DNA of 64,000 nucleotides from Tetragonia tetragonoides (GCA_038025085.1 CM076148.1:37965691-38029690), one strand, 5' to 3'; positions 1 through 10,790 are shown, counted from the stretch's first letter. Translations and numbers: made by a program. Notes: generated by a model not told the origin, from the letters alone.

Positions 1-298
1 AAACAACAATATTAAAAAAATGAAAATCAGAACAGACTCCAAAGGATACCATCAAAGGGAGAATCTAATGTTTCACTTCAATGCTATGAGCTGCCAGTGG
101 GGTTACATTCCTGACAACAGGAAACAGAAGATAAGATTAAGCCCAAATATATGGAGCTGCTTCAATCTGATATTTTGTGAATCACGCCTAGAGGTCTCTT
201 GTAATGATGACTTGCATCATATCTAGTTTGTTGCTTTAGAATGCTTTATCATCATGAGTAATTAAACAATTGCCTGATTGGACTTTTTTTTGCTTCAG

Positions 299-1197
299 GC
301 ATACATCGACACTTTGTCATTTATGGTATTATGGAATTTCTGCGAAGAAGGTATAGCTTTTCACATCACTGCTATGAAGCATTTACTTTCCAAAAAATTG
401 TTCCCTGTTTGTTCAACTACTTTTCAAGTTCTTGTTTACATTGATCTCCATTTTCCTCGTAACAGCTTTGAGCGGCAATTCTCTGCTGAAGAGGTTTTGC
501 GCTTGTTGGATCGTTTCTACAACTTGGAGATGCTGGTAAGGCATCAGGAAAAAATCAATTTGCTAAAACTCTATCCCTAATTTCCTACTGTTTGGGTGCA
601 GTGGCGGATCTAGAAAACTAATAATATGGGTGCCAAAACTGGATTATTAAATAATATGGGTACCGAGACTAAATTGTTGGGGTATTTTAGCAATAATTTT
701 CAAAAAATATTCTAAAAACTAGGGTATTTTAGCAAAATTTTCCGAAAAAACTGGTTGCCCGGGACCCCGCGGCCCCGTACTGGATCCGCCCCTGTTTGGG
801 TGTATGTGATGCTGGATCTTTGCATATTCATCTTAGTGTTTTATTCCGCGTGGCTGAATTAGTAAGATCATATTTTTAAAATACATAATAAAATGAAAAG
901 TGTTTTTCTGTATGGAAAAATTGTGATCGACTCTGCAGCTCTGCTTGATTTTACACTTGCATTAGTGAGTAGACAAGCATGAAAAATGGTAGAACACTGA
1001 AGCAAACATGGATACAGAATTATGCTAGTACAGTTATCTTTTGTTTCGCTCGCTCATCTACAGTTTGTCTCACAAACTGGAGGACTTGTTTGTTTTACTT
1101 TCTTATTCAGAAAGGGGATGATGAGGATGCCGAATTCCCGAATCGTGAGGAGGACTTCTCTTTGCCACAAAGTTACTTTGTAAAGGAAGAATCATAG
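299..1197 (+). CDS. EAF7: MRGBP/EAF7-like NuA4 subunit, 3' part
   Basis: C-terminal end of a subunit of the NuA4/TIP60 histone acetyltransferase complex (MRGBP/Eaf7/CT20 family), a nuclear chromatin protein. Three exons are visible: 299-350, 466-535 and 1111-1197, with GT-AG introns and matching phases. Joined, they begin with IHRHFVIYGIMEFLRR, corresponding to the 'GxxRHFHM' helix of human MRGBP, continue with LLDRFYNLEML, and end with an acidic stretch, FPNREEDFSLPQSYF and stop TAG 1195-1197. The family pattern 'L-x3-Y-x3-L ... FPNxExxFxLP' is kept. Exons upstream of 299 lie outside the window; nothing coding is seen in 1-298. The second intron carries a small hAT-type MITE. The family assignment rests on remembered motif similarity, so it is good but not certain. 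Confidence 0.75.
599..794. mobile_element. hAT-type MITE in EAF7 intron
   Basis: A 196-bp element whose ends are inverted copies: CAGTGGCGGATCTAG on the left and the reverse complement of CTGGATCCGCCCCTG on the right. It is flanked by a perfect 8-bp target duplication, TTTGGGTG, at 591-598 and 795-802. CA...TG ends plus an 8-bp duplication are typical of hAT elements. It has no coding capacity. Confidence 0.9.
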
Positions 1198-1475
1198 TGT
1201 GCAAACCCAGATGTACATGCGCAATTTCGTTTTAGTAAACAGCCAATGCTCTGCTTTCTTTGATAGAAGCATCATACAAGTCACATTTTGTATCTATCTA
1301 ACATATCAGGACCTTCTTGTTAGTGAAGGTGGCACAATCATGGGAAGGCTCGTTTGACTCTTTGGTTCCTCTGAGTGTAGTAGCCCTTCTGCTGTGTTTT
1401 GATCGATTTAGATTTTTGTTTCAGTTCTTTCTTATAATAGCTTAATGATAGACAGGTTAATATATCATGTACATA

Positions 1476-1670
1476 CTCCATATGTTCCATGATTATCTTT
1501 ACATTGAGGTCAAAGTTTGTGAATTTTGACGTGAAAATTGTAAAGAACATTTCTAATAATATTTTCAAATATAAGTTTTACATTTATATAATAACGATTA
1601 TTCACGGATAAAGTGGCGTGTTAAAGACCGTGAAAAACCTAATATAAAGATAAACATGGGACGTAGGGAG
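1476..1670. mobile_element. Stowaway-like MITE, degenerate
   Basis: Begins CTCCATATGTTCCATG and ends with the reverse complement of CTCCCTACGTCCCATG. TA lies on both sides (1474-1475 and 1671-1672), as in Stowaway/Tc1-Mariner MITEs. It lies just downstream of the EAF7 gene. Confidence 0.7.
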
Positions 1671-2342
1671 TAATATTCTTAAGCCTACTGTGCTTTGTCT
1701 CTTTCAGTTCCAACATGCATGTTGTGTTAGAACATGGGTACTTGGGTTATCGGAACTGCCATCTATAGTGGAGCCGCCTATTTGCCCTGGGTGGTGGCCA
1801 CTCCAGCGATAGTAGCAGTTAGCACCAAGGAAGACCCTGATGGGTCATGCTTACAAGCCACACCCATACCCAACAATCAACATCAGAACCCTACTGCCAC
1901 CATATTCGACCATAAACAATCAACTCCACAGCCTCATTGAACCATTTATGGCCTGTTTGGCCTAGTTCTTCGTAACTTCAAATCCTCCTCCCATATTTCT
2001 CATTTCCCACCCCCACTTTATTCACCCCTACTTCACCTCCAATTTGTTAGAGCAATTTCAAGTCTTTAATACTGTACTACAAATATTTAGAGTTTTTTTC
2101 TCGCAAATTTTTGTGTGCTCTCAGATGTACCTACATCTGGACCCAAAAACAAGTGGAAGCCCAGTCTTTCCGTTCTGAAATGAAACTCAAACTCATTTTT
2201 GTCACTGCTTGAGCAAAGTACTCCCGAGAATACGGTTTAATTCCTGATTTTTCTTATGCTATCTTATAACCTAAAAAACTCCACTTTCACAAATCTCTTG
2301 TTCTCTATGCTAGAACACTCTTAGAGGTTTGTTGCCTTTGAC
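1671..2342. other. intergenic, nothing recognised
   Basis: AT-rich intergenic DNA. A 68-codon open frame at 1734-1940 has no recognisable domain and no support as a gene. The right-hand end holds the target duplication of the next MITE. Confidence 0.5.
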
Positions 2343-2546
2343 CTATGTCACATGGATTCTTTATTTCACCTTGAGTACCCATGTCGGATACTCGACATCC
2401 GGACATGGGTATGGACAATCGACACTTCAATTTCCTCCAAAAACATGCTAAATTTTCAAAATGTTGCCGAATTCGACACTTGGACACGTATCCATGTTGG
2501 GCACGTATCCATATTGGGCACTTCCAGCCGAGTCCATGTAACATAG
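2343..2546. mobile_element. MITE with 17-bp TIR and 8-bp TSD
   Basis: A 204-bp element with inverted ends CTATGTCACATGGATTC and, on the right in reverse complement, CTATGTTACATGGACTC (15/17 identical). Flanks CCTTTGAC (2335-2342) and CCTATGAC (2547-2554) form an 8-bp target duplication with one mismatch, suggesting a hAT-like origin. The interior has repeats of a 'GACACGTATCCATGTTGGG' type motif. Confidence 0.7.
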
Positions 2547-2554
2547 CCTATGAC

Positions 2555-2990
2555 ACATCATTAACCAAACACCAAGTTTGTCCAGCCACTATGGGAAGGA
2601 GGTTTGAGCAGGAATTTTTCCGTCCTGCAAACCTTCCTCCAGCTCCTGATCACCCTCATGACCGTGTAACTGATTTCTCTTCCTGGATCATTTGAACAGC
2701 AATCATGGAGTCAGTATAGATGATGAGTTTCTTCCGCTCTCACCTTTTGCTACTTCCAACTTCCAAGTCTTTTTTTTTTTTTGATGAAAACTTCAAGACC
2801 TTCTTTGATAGCCCAGATTCCAGCAAACAAAATATCAATACAATCATTCCCCAATGATCTTTGTAATCTGGACAGCCATTAAACTCAATGGTCTCTGAAG
2901 ATTCCTGCTAATGAGTTTTAGTTTCGAAGTAGAGAGCCATCAGAGTTTAGCTTGATCCACCTCACATTAGGAGGTTTCGCAATCCCTCAA
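2555..2990 (-). pseudogene. LINE RNase H domain relic
   Basis: Degraded reverse-transcriptase-associated RNase H domain (RVT_3 type of plant LINEs), read on the minus strand. It shows WIKLNSDGSLLRN, the first catalytic strand with its Asp, about 2915-2975; then AGIWAIKEGLE, about 2805-2835; then IYTDSMIAVQMIQ, the TDS motif, about 2690-2735. Frame changes and stops separate the pieces. A poly-T run at about 2769-2781 with short repeated flanks looks like the tail of another retro-insertion. Not functional. Confidence 0.75.
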
Positions 2991-3415
2991 TACTCCATGG
3001 GTAAACGAAAAGAAGGCTTCACTATTCAGTATACACAATCACATTCCAGATACAGGAACACATAGATATCCATTTTTCTGCTGCTTTTAACCTCAATTGA
3101 ATAAATCACAATATTAAATAAGTAAAAAAGAAAATACATTGCAATTGCAATATAAAAGAGCTTGCAATTGCAAATATAAAACAAAGTGAATTAACTGTTC
3201 GTACATTCATACCCTAGCAAAGTAAAAGACACAAACAATCAACAAAAAACGTATATAAGAGAGCAGTTCTTGATTCTATCTTAGCTTGTTCGGCCCAAAA
3301 TTTCCAGCTACGAACCTTAGACTGCCTTACTATTCTCTTTCAGAACGACTAAATATAATATAAGGAGATCCATGCCAAAAGGTTCATGTCACATGAGACT
3401 GTTGATAGGATCAAA

Positions 3416-6400
3416 TCAACTTTCCGCCTGGAAGATGAAGCAGACAGAAATGAGCATTGCGACCAAATTATCGTTGCAAGTTACTAACATCAGCAATCAA
3501 AGACTTACTTCAGGCTCTACAGGTTTGGTTTCCTCTGTCTTCACATTCTCCTCACCTGCAAAACAACAGTAATTATTCATCAGATCCATACCTAGATCTG
3601 GGCATCAACCCCCAAGCTATGATATCAATAAAATGCTTAAAACATCTATAAGACCACACATGATACTATAAAACAAGATCTCTGGGCTACCAGTGATAGA
3701 ATTAGCTGTACTATGCCATACATACCTCCATCTTCAGGCAAATCAGAGGTCCACAGAGTGAGATTGTCTCTCAGAAGCTGCATAATTAGTGTGCTGTCTT
3801 TGTACGACTCCTCACTCAATGTGTCCAACTCTGCAATTGCTTCATCAAATGCTTGCTTGGCCAAATGACATGCCCTGCAATCCAATTGGTATACGGTGAA
3901 GTTGAAGTGGAGCAATTTTCATCAAACAGACCAGGATATAGAATTTTGTTGTAATTACCTTTCTGGAGAATTCATGATCTCGTAATAGAAGACGGAGAAG
4001 TTCAGAGCAAGACCAAGACGGATGGGATGGGTAGAGGGCAGATCTGTGCTTGCTGTGGCAGAAGCAGCCTAAATGAAATATAGCAAAGTAAGACAGATGA
4101 CATAAAGCAATAAACAGAATAAACAGATACACGTGGACTTAATTGATAAGAGTAAGTAGATGAAGAGGAGAAATTAGGATGGATGCCTCGTAGCCCTTCA
4201 GTGACTGCTCAGCAGCTTCCTTCCTATCCTGATCTGTCTTAAATTCAGCAAGATAACGATAGTAGTCACCTTTCCTGCAATCAACCAATACAGAACATAA
4301 GAAAATGAAGGAGCACTGCAAAAAACTGATTTACAACCAAGAGCAATCTCTTCCCTAATTCACTAAAGTATATTGTCCTAATCTCCTTTCAGAGACTGGA
4401 TGGACTTTGTAAATATTGAGTTTCTGAGTTATTCTAAGAAAGAATCCAGTACCAAAGTTTGGCACCCTTTCATGTACTAAACCTGCAGAGGGAACAGGAA
4501 AGAGCAACAGGGAGTTCCTATTATTTCATTAAGAAGAAATATTCCCTTTGATACATTACCAAACACAACTCATCAAACAATAGCCTAAAGAATAGTGAGA
4601 TCAATCAGTTTCGTGGCACAGAAACCAGTGTAACCTAAGGGACCGTATGCACATGATAAAAATTCAAAAGAATCATTACGGAAAATTTTTACTTACATCT
4701 TGTAATAGAAAACAGTGGCTTCTCCAGTACCAGAATGAGGAATCAGATGTGCATCTATGATAGCCAAGATGTCCTGGCATATCTTAGTAAGCTCATCTTC
4801 TACCTTCTGACGATAACCCTTAATAAGCTTGACATTGTTCTCATTTCCTTTTCCTTCTTCCTTCTGCTCAATAGAAGACATTATACGCCAAGAGGCTCTA
4901 CGAGCACCAATGACATTCTTGTAACCGACAGAAAGAAGGTTCCTCTCCTCCACAGTCAACTCAACATCTAGTTTCGCTACTGTCTTCATGCACTCAACCA
5001 TTTCTGCATAGCAATAGAGCATTTAAAAAATCAAATAAAATAAAACCATGTCATCAATCTCATGATCTCTGGAACATGCATTAATACAAGAGGAAGAGGG
5101 AGAATCTACTATACAGGAGCTCATATACCACAATTCTAATGTACAAATAAGAGAACTGAAGCATTTGACAGTTCTTTGCTTGTACTTACACAAATCTTTC
5201 ATAGGGTTATTAACTTATTATTAAGAAGTTACAATAACCAAGATTTGTGAAAGTGGGACCAGCTCAAACTACCTGAAACCAATCTAGAATGACCAACATA
5301 TTTGAGAAATTATTAGGTGGTCCGAGACCATTGGTCCACCCTGTCACAAAACAGGCGGATCCCACTCAAAATTCACCTATCAAAATAAGTGGCAACCCAT
5401 AAGCTTTGTGAGAGAGTGGACCAATGTTCCAGGACCATCTAACAATTTCTCAAATATTTTCTAGCTTAACAGTTTCCAACTATTCTCAAAAACTTAATAC
5501 ACCATCATACTATGCCATCTTAAAATAATTGGCACTTCCATAGATATATCCATGGCGTCCCAAAATCAATCCTAGAATGAGTCTCCAACTATTGTTTTCA
5601 AAGATGTAATACATACCTCATCCTAAGATACTTAACTCACTTCTACTGGAGATGTGCAAAAAAAAGAGAAATCAGACTATTTCTTATAAAGTCAGATTTA
5701 CCCCGTAATTTTTCACACAACCCAATCAAAAGCATTTCCCTAACCTATCCCCCTCAATTTCTAGCCATGTATTGGATAGAGGAGAATAGGAGTGGGAAAG
5801 GACAATAAGCTATTAGCTATCCTCTGCTCCAGTTTTTCTACAAAGGAGAGCAAGGGAGGGAATTGGGAAACACCTTAATTTTAAAATTTTGTCCCCAAAA
5901 AACATAGGATCATATCATCATACATCATAGTATTAATATGGTTTTTCTATTGTGTGCCCATAGGTACACAACTACACATTAACATTTATTAGATTACACA
6001 TTCACCTCAAGTGAATTTACAGTTATCAAAGGTACCTAATAAATGTCAATGACCGACCATTGGCACACATCAGAAAAACCGTTATTGATATTCTCCGCTC
6101 CCTTCCCTTTCAAAAGGATAAACTAGCATGGTGTTAACCTCACCTTGCTTCGTCTGATCCCTTAAGAAAAACACAAGATCAAGCTACCTACGCAAGATGA
6201 GAATGTCTCCTGTCTCCTATTTTCCACCTCAGTAGCATCACTTCCCGACCTTTCTAGATATCTAAAATCTAACAGAGTTGTCTAGCCCATTAGATGCTAC
6301 AACAATTTTGAAAGTAGAACACTCAACATATGAATAAACATGGTCAATTACAACTCAATAATTTCTTAATCTTTTTATGTATTGCAGTTGAATTAATGTG

Positions 6401-6976
6401 CCATCTCATGAAAGCATCGCAACTAAGCATGAGCATTAGTGAAGAAAAACATGATCGCTAATCAAAGTGCATACCAAGTTCTACATTTCATACATTACTA
6501 CGAGCCACAATTATGAATGTAAAATCAGGCATAATCACTCATTATTATTTTAATTTATTTTCTCAACCAAAACGAGCTTGCTAATAAATTTTCAGCGATG
6601 TCTCGTGGCACCATCACCGAAATCAATTACCACTCTTGATTCTAGAATTAACCGCAATAATAAAAAATGATACCATAAAAATCAAATTTTGTTCTCTTTC
6701 TGTTCAGATCATAAATCAAACTGATCGTAGTTTCCAATCTAGTGCCACATTTGTCAAATTTATATTTACGATACCAAAATTTACACAATTATTCGCTAAT
6801 TGTTCATTTTCCTCCTTCTCTAAACGAAATTAGCCTCAAATCTTCTCGAAAAATGCAAAAAACAACATACATTGCAAACTAAACAACCAAACGCATCGAA
6901 ATTCAACCGTTTCAAATCCTTAAAAAAGAGAAATCAACGGATCTAAAACAATTCAATTAAGATAAAAACAAAACAA

Positions 6977-7050
<74 letters not shown>

Positions 7051-7125
7051 ACCTTCATAACGCTCAGCTTGTTCTGCGAGCTTTGCCAAGTAAACCTGCG
7101 TCTCTCTCTCCTTTTCCGTCGACAT
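3416..7125 (-). CDS. 14-3-3 protein (GF14), complete gene
   Basis: Phosphoserine/threonine-binding dimeric adaptor of the cytosol and nucleus. Seven exons on the minus strand: 7125-7053, 5003-4697, 4274-4187, 4068-3959, 3874-3726, 3555-3509 and 3427-3416, giving about 261 aa, the normal family length. Phosphopeptide-binding residues are present: K53 and R60 in [14 protein letters not shown], and R133-Y134 in YYRYLAEF. The second signature, [20 protein letters not shown], is intact. Exon 1 begins [20 protein letters not shown]. Intron 3 (4186-4069) must be GC-AG: no GT occurs between the end of exon 3 and the next in-frame stop. The last junction is a choice: splicing GAA|GTAAGT to exon 7 gives ...EPEAES, whereas reading through gives ...EPEVSL with the stop at 3497-3499. 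Intron 1 is about 2 kb and carries two foldback MITEs and a (TA)n run. Probable orthologue of Arabidopsis GRF12 (iota) by position. Confidence 0.93.
5298..5456. mobile_element. foldback MITE in 14-3-3 intron 1
   Basis: Two arms of about 36-40 nt are near-perfect inverted copies: the left arm reads GAGAAATTATTAGGTGGTCC and continues to TTGGTCCAC; the right arm in reverse complement reads GAGAAATTGTTAGATGGTCC. The loop is about 80 nt. The terminal symmetry extends outward to ATATTTGAG. No coding content. Confidence 0.75.
5932..6089. mobile_element. foldback MITE, second copy type, intron 1
   Basis: Long inverted arms of about 50 nt. The left arm contains GGTTTTTCTATTGTGTGCC and ACATTTATTAG. 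The right arm, reversed, contains GGTTTTTCTGATGTGTGCC and the same ACATTTATTAG. Flanks TATTAATAT and TATTGATAT resemble a 9-bp target duplication, pointing to a Mutator-like origin. Confidence 0.65.
6979..7042. repeat. (TA)n microsatellite
   Basis: About 64 bp of uninterrupted TA dinucleotides within intron 1 of the 14-3-3 gene, just inside the donor site of exon 1. Likely length-polymorphic. Confidence 0.95.
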
Positions 7126-7275
7126 TATTCTACAAATTTAGAGAGAGAAAAAGAAAACCGAAAATGGGGAAAACTAAAACGAAAACGAAAGGTTTTCAGA
7201 AACCGCAAAAATTGAAATGAAATGAAAAAATGGAGGAGAGAGAAAATGGGAGGTGAGGTGAGAGAAATGGGAGGG

Positions 7276-7282
7276 TTATATA
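7276..7282 (-). promoter_or_regulatory. TATA box of 14-3-3 gene
   Basis: On the minus strand the sequence reads CACTATATAACC. It lies about 150 bp upstream of the ATG at 7125, leaving a plausible 5' UTR of roughly 120 bp. The leader is purine/pyrimidine rich (GAGAGA on the plus strand). Confidence 0.6.
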
Positions 7283-7707
7283 GTGGTGTGGGGGATCGAG
7301 ATAGTCAAATGAATGACTAAGTATCCACCGTTGGATCTATTTGGTTTACACGTGGAGCGCTCATATCGGAGGATTTAAGTTGATTCGTTCAAAAGGTTCT
7401 TACCTAAATGGGAAATAAATAAATAAATAAATAAGGGGAAAGGGAAAAGGCAAATCTATGTTTAACTTTTTCTGTTATGTCTCAAATGTGGCTCCAAAGA
7501 TTCTGAATCCTGATAGTATCAACATAGAGTTGTTTTTTATATTTAGGATTTTGTTGTGTTGTACTTTTGGTTGGTTTCCTTTTTTTGTTTTGTTTGGTGT
7601 GAGAGAGGGGTTATTAGCATGGATTTTTGGTTGGTTTGTGTTTGTGGTCATTGTTTGGTTATCATACAAGTTGCTCATGAATCATGATGTGATGTTATAT
7701 GGATTTA

Positions 7708-8263
7708 GGGTGTGTTATTTTCCTTTTATTTTCACTAATTTTCACGGATTATGTAAGATTTTGCCATTGATTTTTACTGATTAAGGCCCTGTTATTTTCG
7801 TCGTTTCTATGCTGCATTCCGTTCCGTTCCGCACCGCACCGCAATTCATGTTCCGTTCCGCACCGCGCCGTAATTTCTGTTCTGTTTCGCACCGCACCGT
7901 AATTTCCGTTCTGTTCCACATCACACTAATTATATTTATTATTCCATTCCGTCCCGCGCTGCAATTTCTGTTCCGTTCGGCACCGCGCTGCAATTTCCGT
8001 TCCGCACCGCGCTGCGATTTCCGTTCCGTTCCTCACCATTCCGCATCATTCCGTAGAAGAGAACAGGGCCTAAGGTCCGACTACTGATTTTTACTGATTC
8101 TATAAGGTCCTTCCACTGATTCGGTAAGATCCTTTCACTGATTCAGTAAGGTGCTGCCACTGATTTAGTAAGGTCTACTCACTAATTCCCTTTAATTGGG
8201 TAAGATCTTACCACTTATTTCCACTGATTGGATAAGATTCAATAAGTGGAAAAGAACACGCCC
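7708..8263. mobile_element. MITE with tandem ACTGATT repeats, interrupted
   Basis: Outer element with inverted ends GGGTGTGTTATTTTCC and, reversed, GGGCGTGTTCTTTTCC. Its body is an array of imperfect repeats of the type ACTGATTCNGTAAGATCCTT. It is split at 7784/8071 by another MITE; removing the insert and one TAA restores an unbroken repeat unit. The flanks are TTA and TTG. A related element in the opposite orientation lies at 20130-20417. Confidence 0.75.
7785..8070. mobile_element. Tourist-like MITE nested in another MITE
   Basis: Inverted ends GGCCCTGTTATTTTCG and, reversed, GGCCCTGTTCTCTTC, with exact TAA duplications at 7782-7784 and 8071-8073, typical of PIF/Harbinger MITEs. The interior consists of imperfect repeats of TTCCGTTCCGCACCGCGCCG, making it strikingly GC-rich for the region. 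The open frames across it are repeat artefacts. Confidence 0.85.
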
Positions 8264-8842
8264 TTGATGAACTTCACTATTTTCATTTCTTGTTCATTTT
8301 ATATATGATGGTCAAGATCATTCTTTGATTTTAGACTCCAATAATTTCAACCAATTCTTCTCAGAAATCTTCCAAGAAAGAACAAAGAAAATATCCTTGT
8401 TTAATATAAATAAAATATTTGATCACTTAAAAGAAAATTGAATAAGTTGGAATGTCAATTTTGTAGCGCAGAAGTGAACATTGTTTTACCTCGCCAGAGT
8501 GGAGTAGGTATCTTCTCAAAGTTTAAATGAAGTATGTTTTTTTTTTTTTTTGATGGAATTAAATGAAGTATGTTTGGGTTAAAGAAGTACACTAATTTAT
8601 ATTGTGCAGTAATTATTATGATATATAATGCAAAACCTCGTAATATACAAGTGAATAAGGGTATAGCGGTTGAACAAAAGAGATGTCTTACATCAGATAA
8701 TATCTTGTACGACTATTAACGTGTTTTACTTACTGTAGGTGAATAATGACTTTTATCCCTGCTTATTTGAAGATGAACCACTATTATGCATGAAACAATG
8801 AAAGGTCACTAGGATATCAACTACATAGTTGATATATAGTAA
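8264..8842. other. intergenic, nothing recognised
   Basis: AT-rich DNA without convincing open frames. A poly-T run followed by GATGGAATT at about 8538-8560 looks like the tail of an antisense retroelement. Confidence 0.4.
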
Positions 8843-9009
8843 GGACCTGTTCTTTTCGTCGATTCCAAGTTGCATTCTGTTCCGTTTCATTCCGTTCCAA
8901 TCTGTTCCGTTCCGTTTCGCGCCGCATTCTGTACTTTATTTTGTTTCACATATTTTTAAATTATCCGCGCCGCGTCATTCCGTTCCGTTCCGTTGAAGAG
9001 ATCAGGGTC
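8843..9009. mobile_element. Tourist-like MITE, short relative
   Basis: A 167-bp relative of the nested element at 7785-8070: it starts GGACCTGTTCTTTTCG and ends with the reverse complement of GACCCTGATCTCTTC. TAA lies on both sides (8840-8842 and 9010-9012). The interior has the same TTCCGTTCCG repeats in fewer copies. Confidence 0.8.
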
Positions 9010-9398
9010 TAAGACTTGGTCTAGTTTACTTAGGTTTGAGACTAGTTTGCATCCATTGATCTTTGTGCCTTCGTTCAACCAATAATAAATAAAAGAAATT
9101 GTAGGTGGCATTCAATTTTCAAGATCATCTAACGTATAAACGCAATGACATAAAATAAGAGAGTAAAAAAAGAATAAAAAAGTTTATTTCAATCTCAACA
9201 CCTTAATATATTCGATGTGACTCAATTTCTCAAAAAATAAAAGGGTCATAGATCTATACGGTCATAAGTCATACCACAAACCATGCTATTATTAAAGGTG
9301 TTCTTAAGTTTCCTTTTTATTTACCTCAAAAAAGTTTCTTTTTTATTTCTTTTGAGTAATAGAAAATAATGATGCATGATTGATCATTTATCAACAAC

Positions 9399-9471
9399 GG
9401 GGATGTAGCTCAAATGGTAGAGCGCTCGCTTTGCATGCGAGAGGCACGGGGTTCGATCCCCCGCATCTCCA
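9399..9471 (+). tRNA. tRNA-Ala (UGC)
   Basis: A 73-nt cloverleaf. The acceptor stem GGGGATG pairs with CATCTCC, and the discriminator base is A. The anticodon loop TTTGCAT carries TGC, and the T-loop is TTCGATC. CAACAAC lies immediately upstream, as is common at plant tRNA genes, and a T run follows. Its sequence is identical to the copy at 10791. Confidence 0.97.
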
Positions 9472-9657
9472 TATTGTTGCAAATTTTTAATCCTATTTTG
9501 AGTGACTTTATTTCTGAAAATGTTGTACATGCTAGAAGACGTGCAATGAAGTAGTTCACCATTTGGCTAAGTATGCTAGAGTTATGGAGAATGATATGTA
9601 TTGAAATAGTGAATGCCCTAGTATTATTGGTGATGTACTCTTGGCTTCTGTTTTATT

Positions 9658-10639
9658 TTTATGTTATGCATCTCATGATGCCATGATGGTAAACTATCTT
9701 GCAATATATGTTGTAGATTTGTAAATTATATATTTGTTCTACTATGGAAACAACGATGAAAAGAAAGTTATCCAGCAGTATGAAATCTCTTATGCTAGAT
9801 TGCTAGATAGCTTTCTTATAGGAATGTCTTCTACTATTTTATTTATTCCTTCTTGCGCTATTGTTTGTAGATATTGAATAGAAGTAATAAAATTTCAAAT
9901 TTCTTTAAAAAAAATTATTTTTAATTCAGCAGAAGCAATTAGTAATATCTTAACCGTAATCTATCACCAAATTGGCCTATTATTAGCTCAGCTCGTTAGA
10001 GTGTACGCGAAGGTCGCAGGTTCGAGACCTGCATGGGCCATATTTCTCAATGTAATTATTTTTGTCTAGATTAAATATTTTGACTACAAGTACAAATTTT
10101 TAATTTTAATTTGTCCTTTACTATTTAATTATATTCTAGCTGAATTTAATTTATCATCACAAACAAGTTAATGCGATATTGACCTTGTCTATTTTATTTG
10201 TATGTTATGCATCTCATGATGCCATGATGGTTTTTTAATTTGTCTTTTTCTATTTAACATATTCTAGATGAACTTAATTTGTCACCACAAACAAGTTAAT
10301 GCGATATTGACATTGTCTATTTTATCTGTATGTTATGCATCTCATGATGGTAAACTATCTTGCGATGTATATGGTAGATTTGTAGGTTATATATTTTTTG
10401 TACTATGGAAACTATGATAACGATGAAAAAAAAATCATTCTGTAGTGTCAAATCTCTTATGCTAAATTGCTAAATAGCTTTTTAATAGGAATGTCTTCTA
10501 ATATTTTAGATTTGTTCTTAATTGCGCTATCGTTTGTAAATATTGAATGACCTTTAAGTAATAAAATATCAAATTTCCTGAATAAAAATATTATTTCAGA
10601 AACAATACTAATATCTCAGCAGTTATCTATCATCAAATT
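9658..10639 (+). repeat. tandem duplications flanking tRNA-Ile copies
   Basis: About 310 bp upstream of the broken tRNA-Ile (9658-9973) is repeated upstream of the intact one (about 10318-10639), sharing landmarks such as TGTTATGCATCTCATGATG, AGGAATGTCTTCTA and ATCACCAAATTGG/ATCATCAAATTGG. Between them a roughly 115-bp block (about 10111-10226) is repeated again at about 10230-10333, sharing CACAAACAAGTTAATGCGAT. The array therefore grew by unequal duplication, not by retroposition. Confidence 0.85.
9974..10040 (+). pseudogene. tRNA-Ile pseudogene lacking anticodon loop
   Basis: Matches the intact tRNA-Ile at 10640 at both ends, including the full T-arm GCAGGTTCGAGACCTGC and acceptor ATGGGCCA. 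About 10 nt covering the 5' anticodon stem and the loop (CGTGCTAATA) are missing, and three bases (TAT) are inserted near the start. Without an anticodon it cannot decode. Confidence 0.9.
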
Positions 10640-10713
10640 GGCCTATTAGCTCAGCTGGTTAGAGCGTCGTGCTAATAACGTGAAGGTCGCAGGTTCGAGA
10701 CCTGCATGGGCCA
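10640..10713 (+). tRNA. tRNA-Ile (AAU)
   Basis: A 74-nt cloverleaf. The acceptor stem GGCCTAT pairs with ATGGGCC, with discriminator A. The anticodon loop CTAATAA carries AAT, and the T-arm is GCAGG-TTCGAGA-CCTGC. The anticodon stem TCGTG/CGTGA contains two G-U type pairs; the broken copy keeps CGCGA here, suggesting a recent change in this gene. CATCAAATT lies just upstream. Confidence 0.96.
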
Positions 10714-10790
10714 TATTTTTATAATTTTATTTGTCAATGTAATTATTTTTCATAAAGTTACTAAAATAACATGTCTACAAAGTACAAACG

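Noticed and set aside
1734..1940. 68-codon open frame
   Set aside because: Not recognised, no splice partners, ordinary chance length.
7781..8087. Overlapping open frames on both strands
   Set aside because: Produced by the TTCCGTTCCG repeat array of a MITE; no start context or domain.
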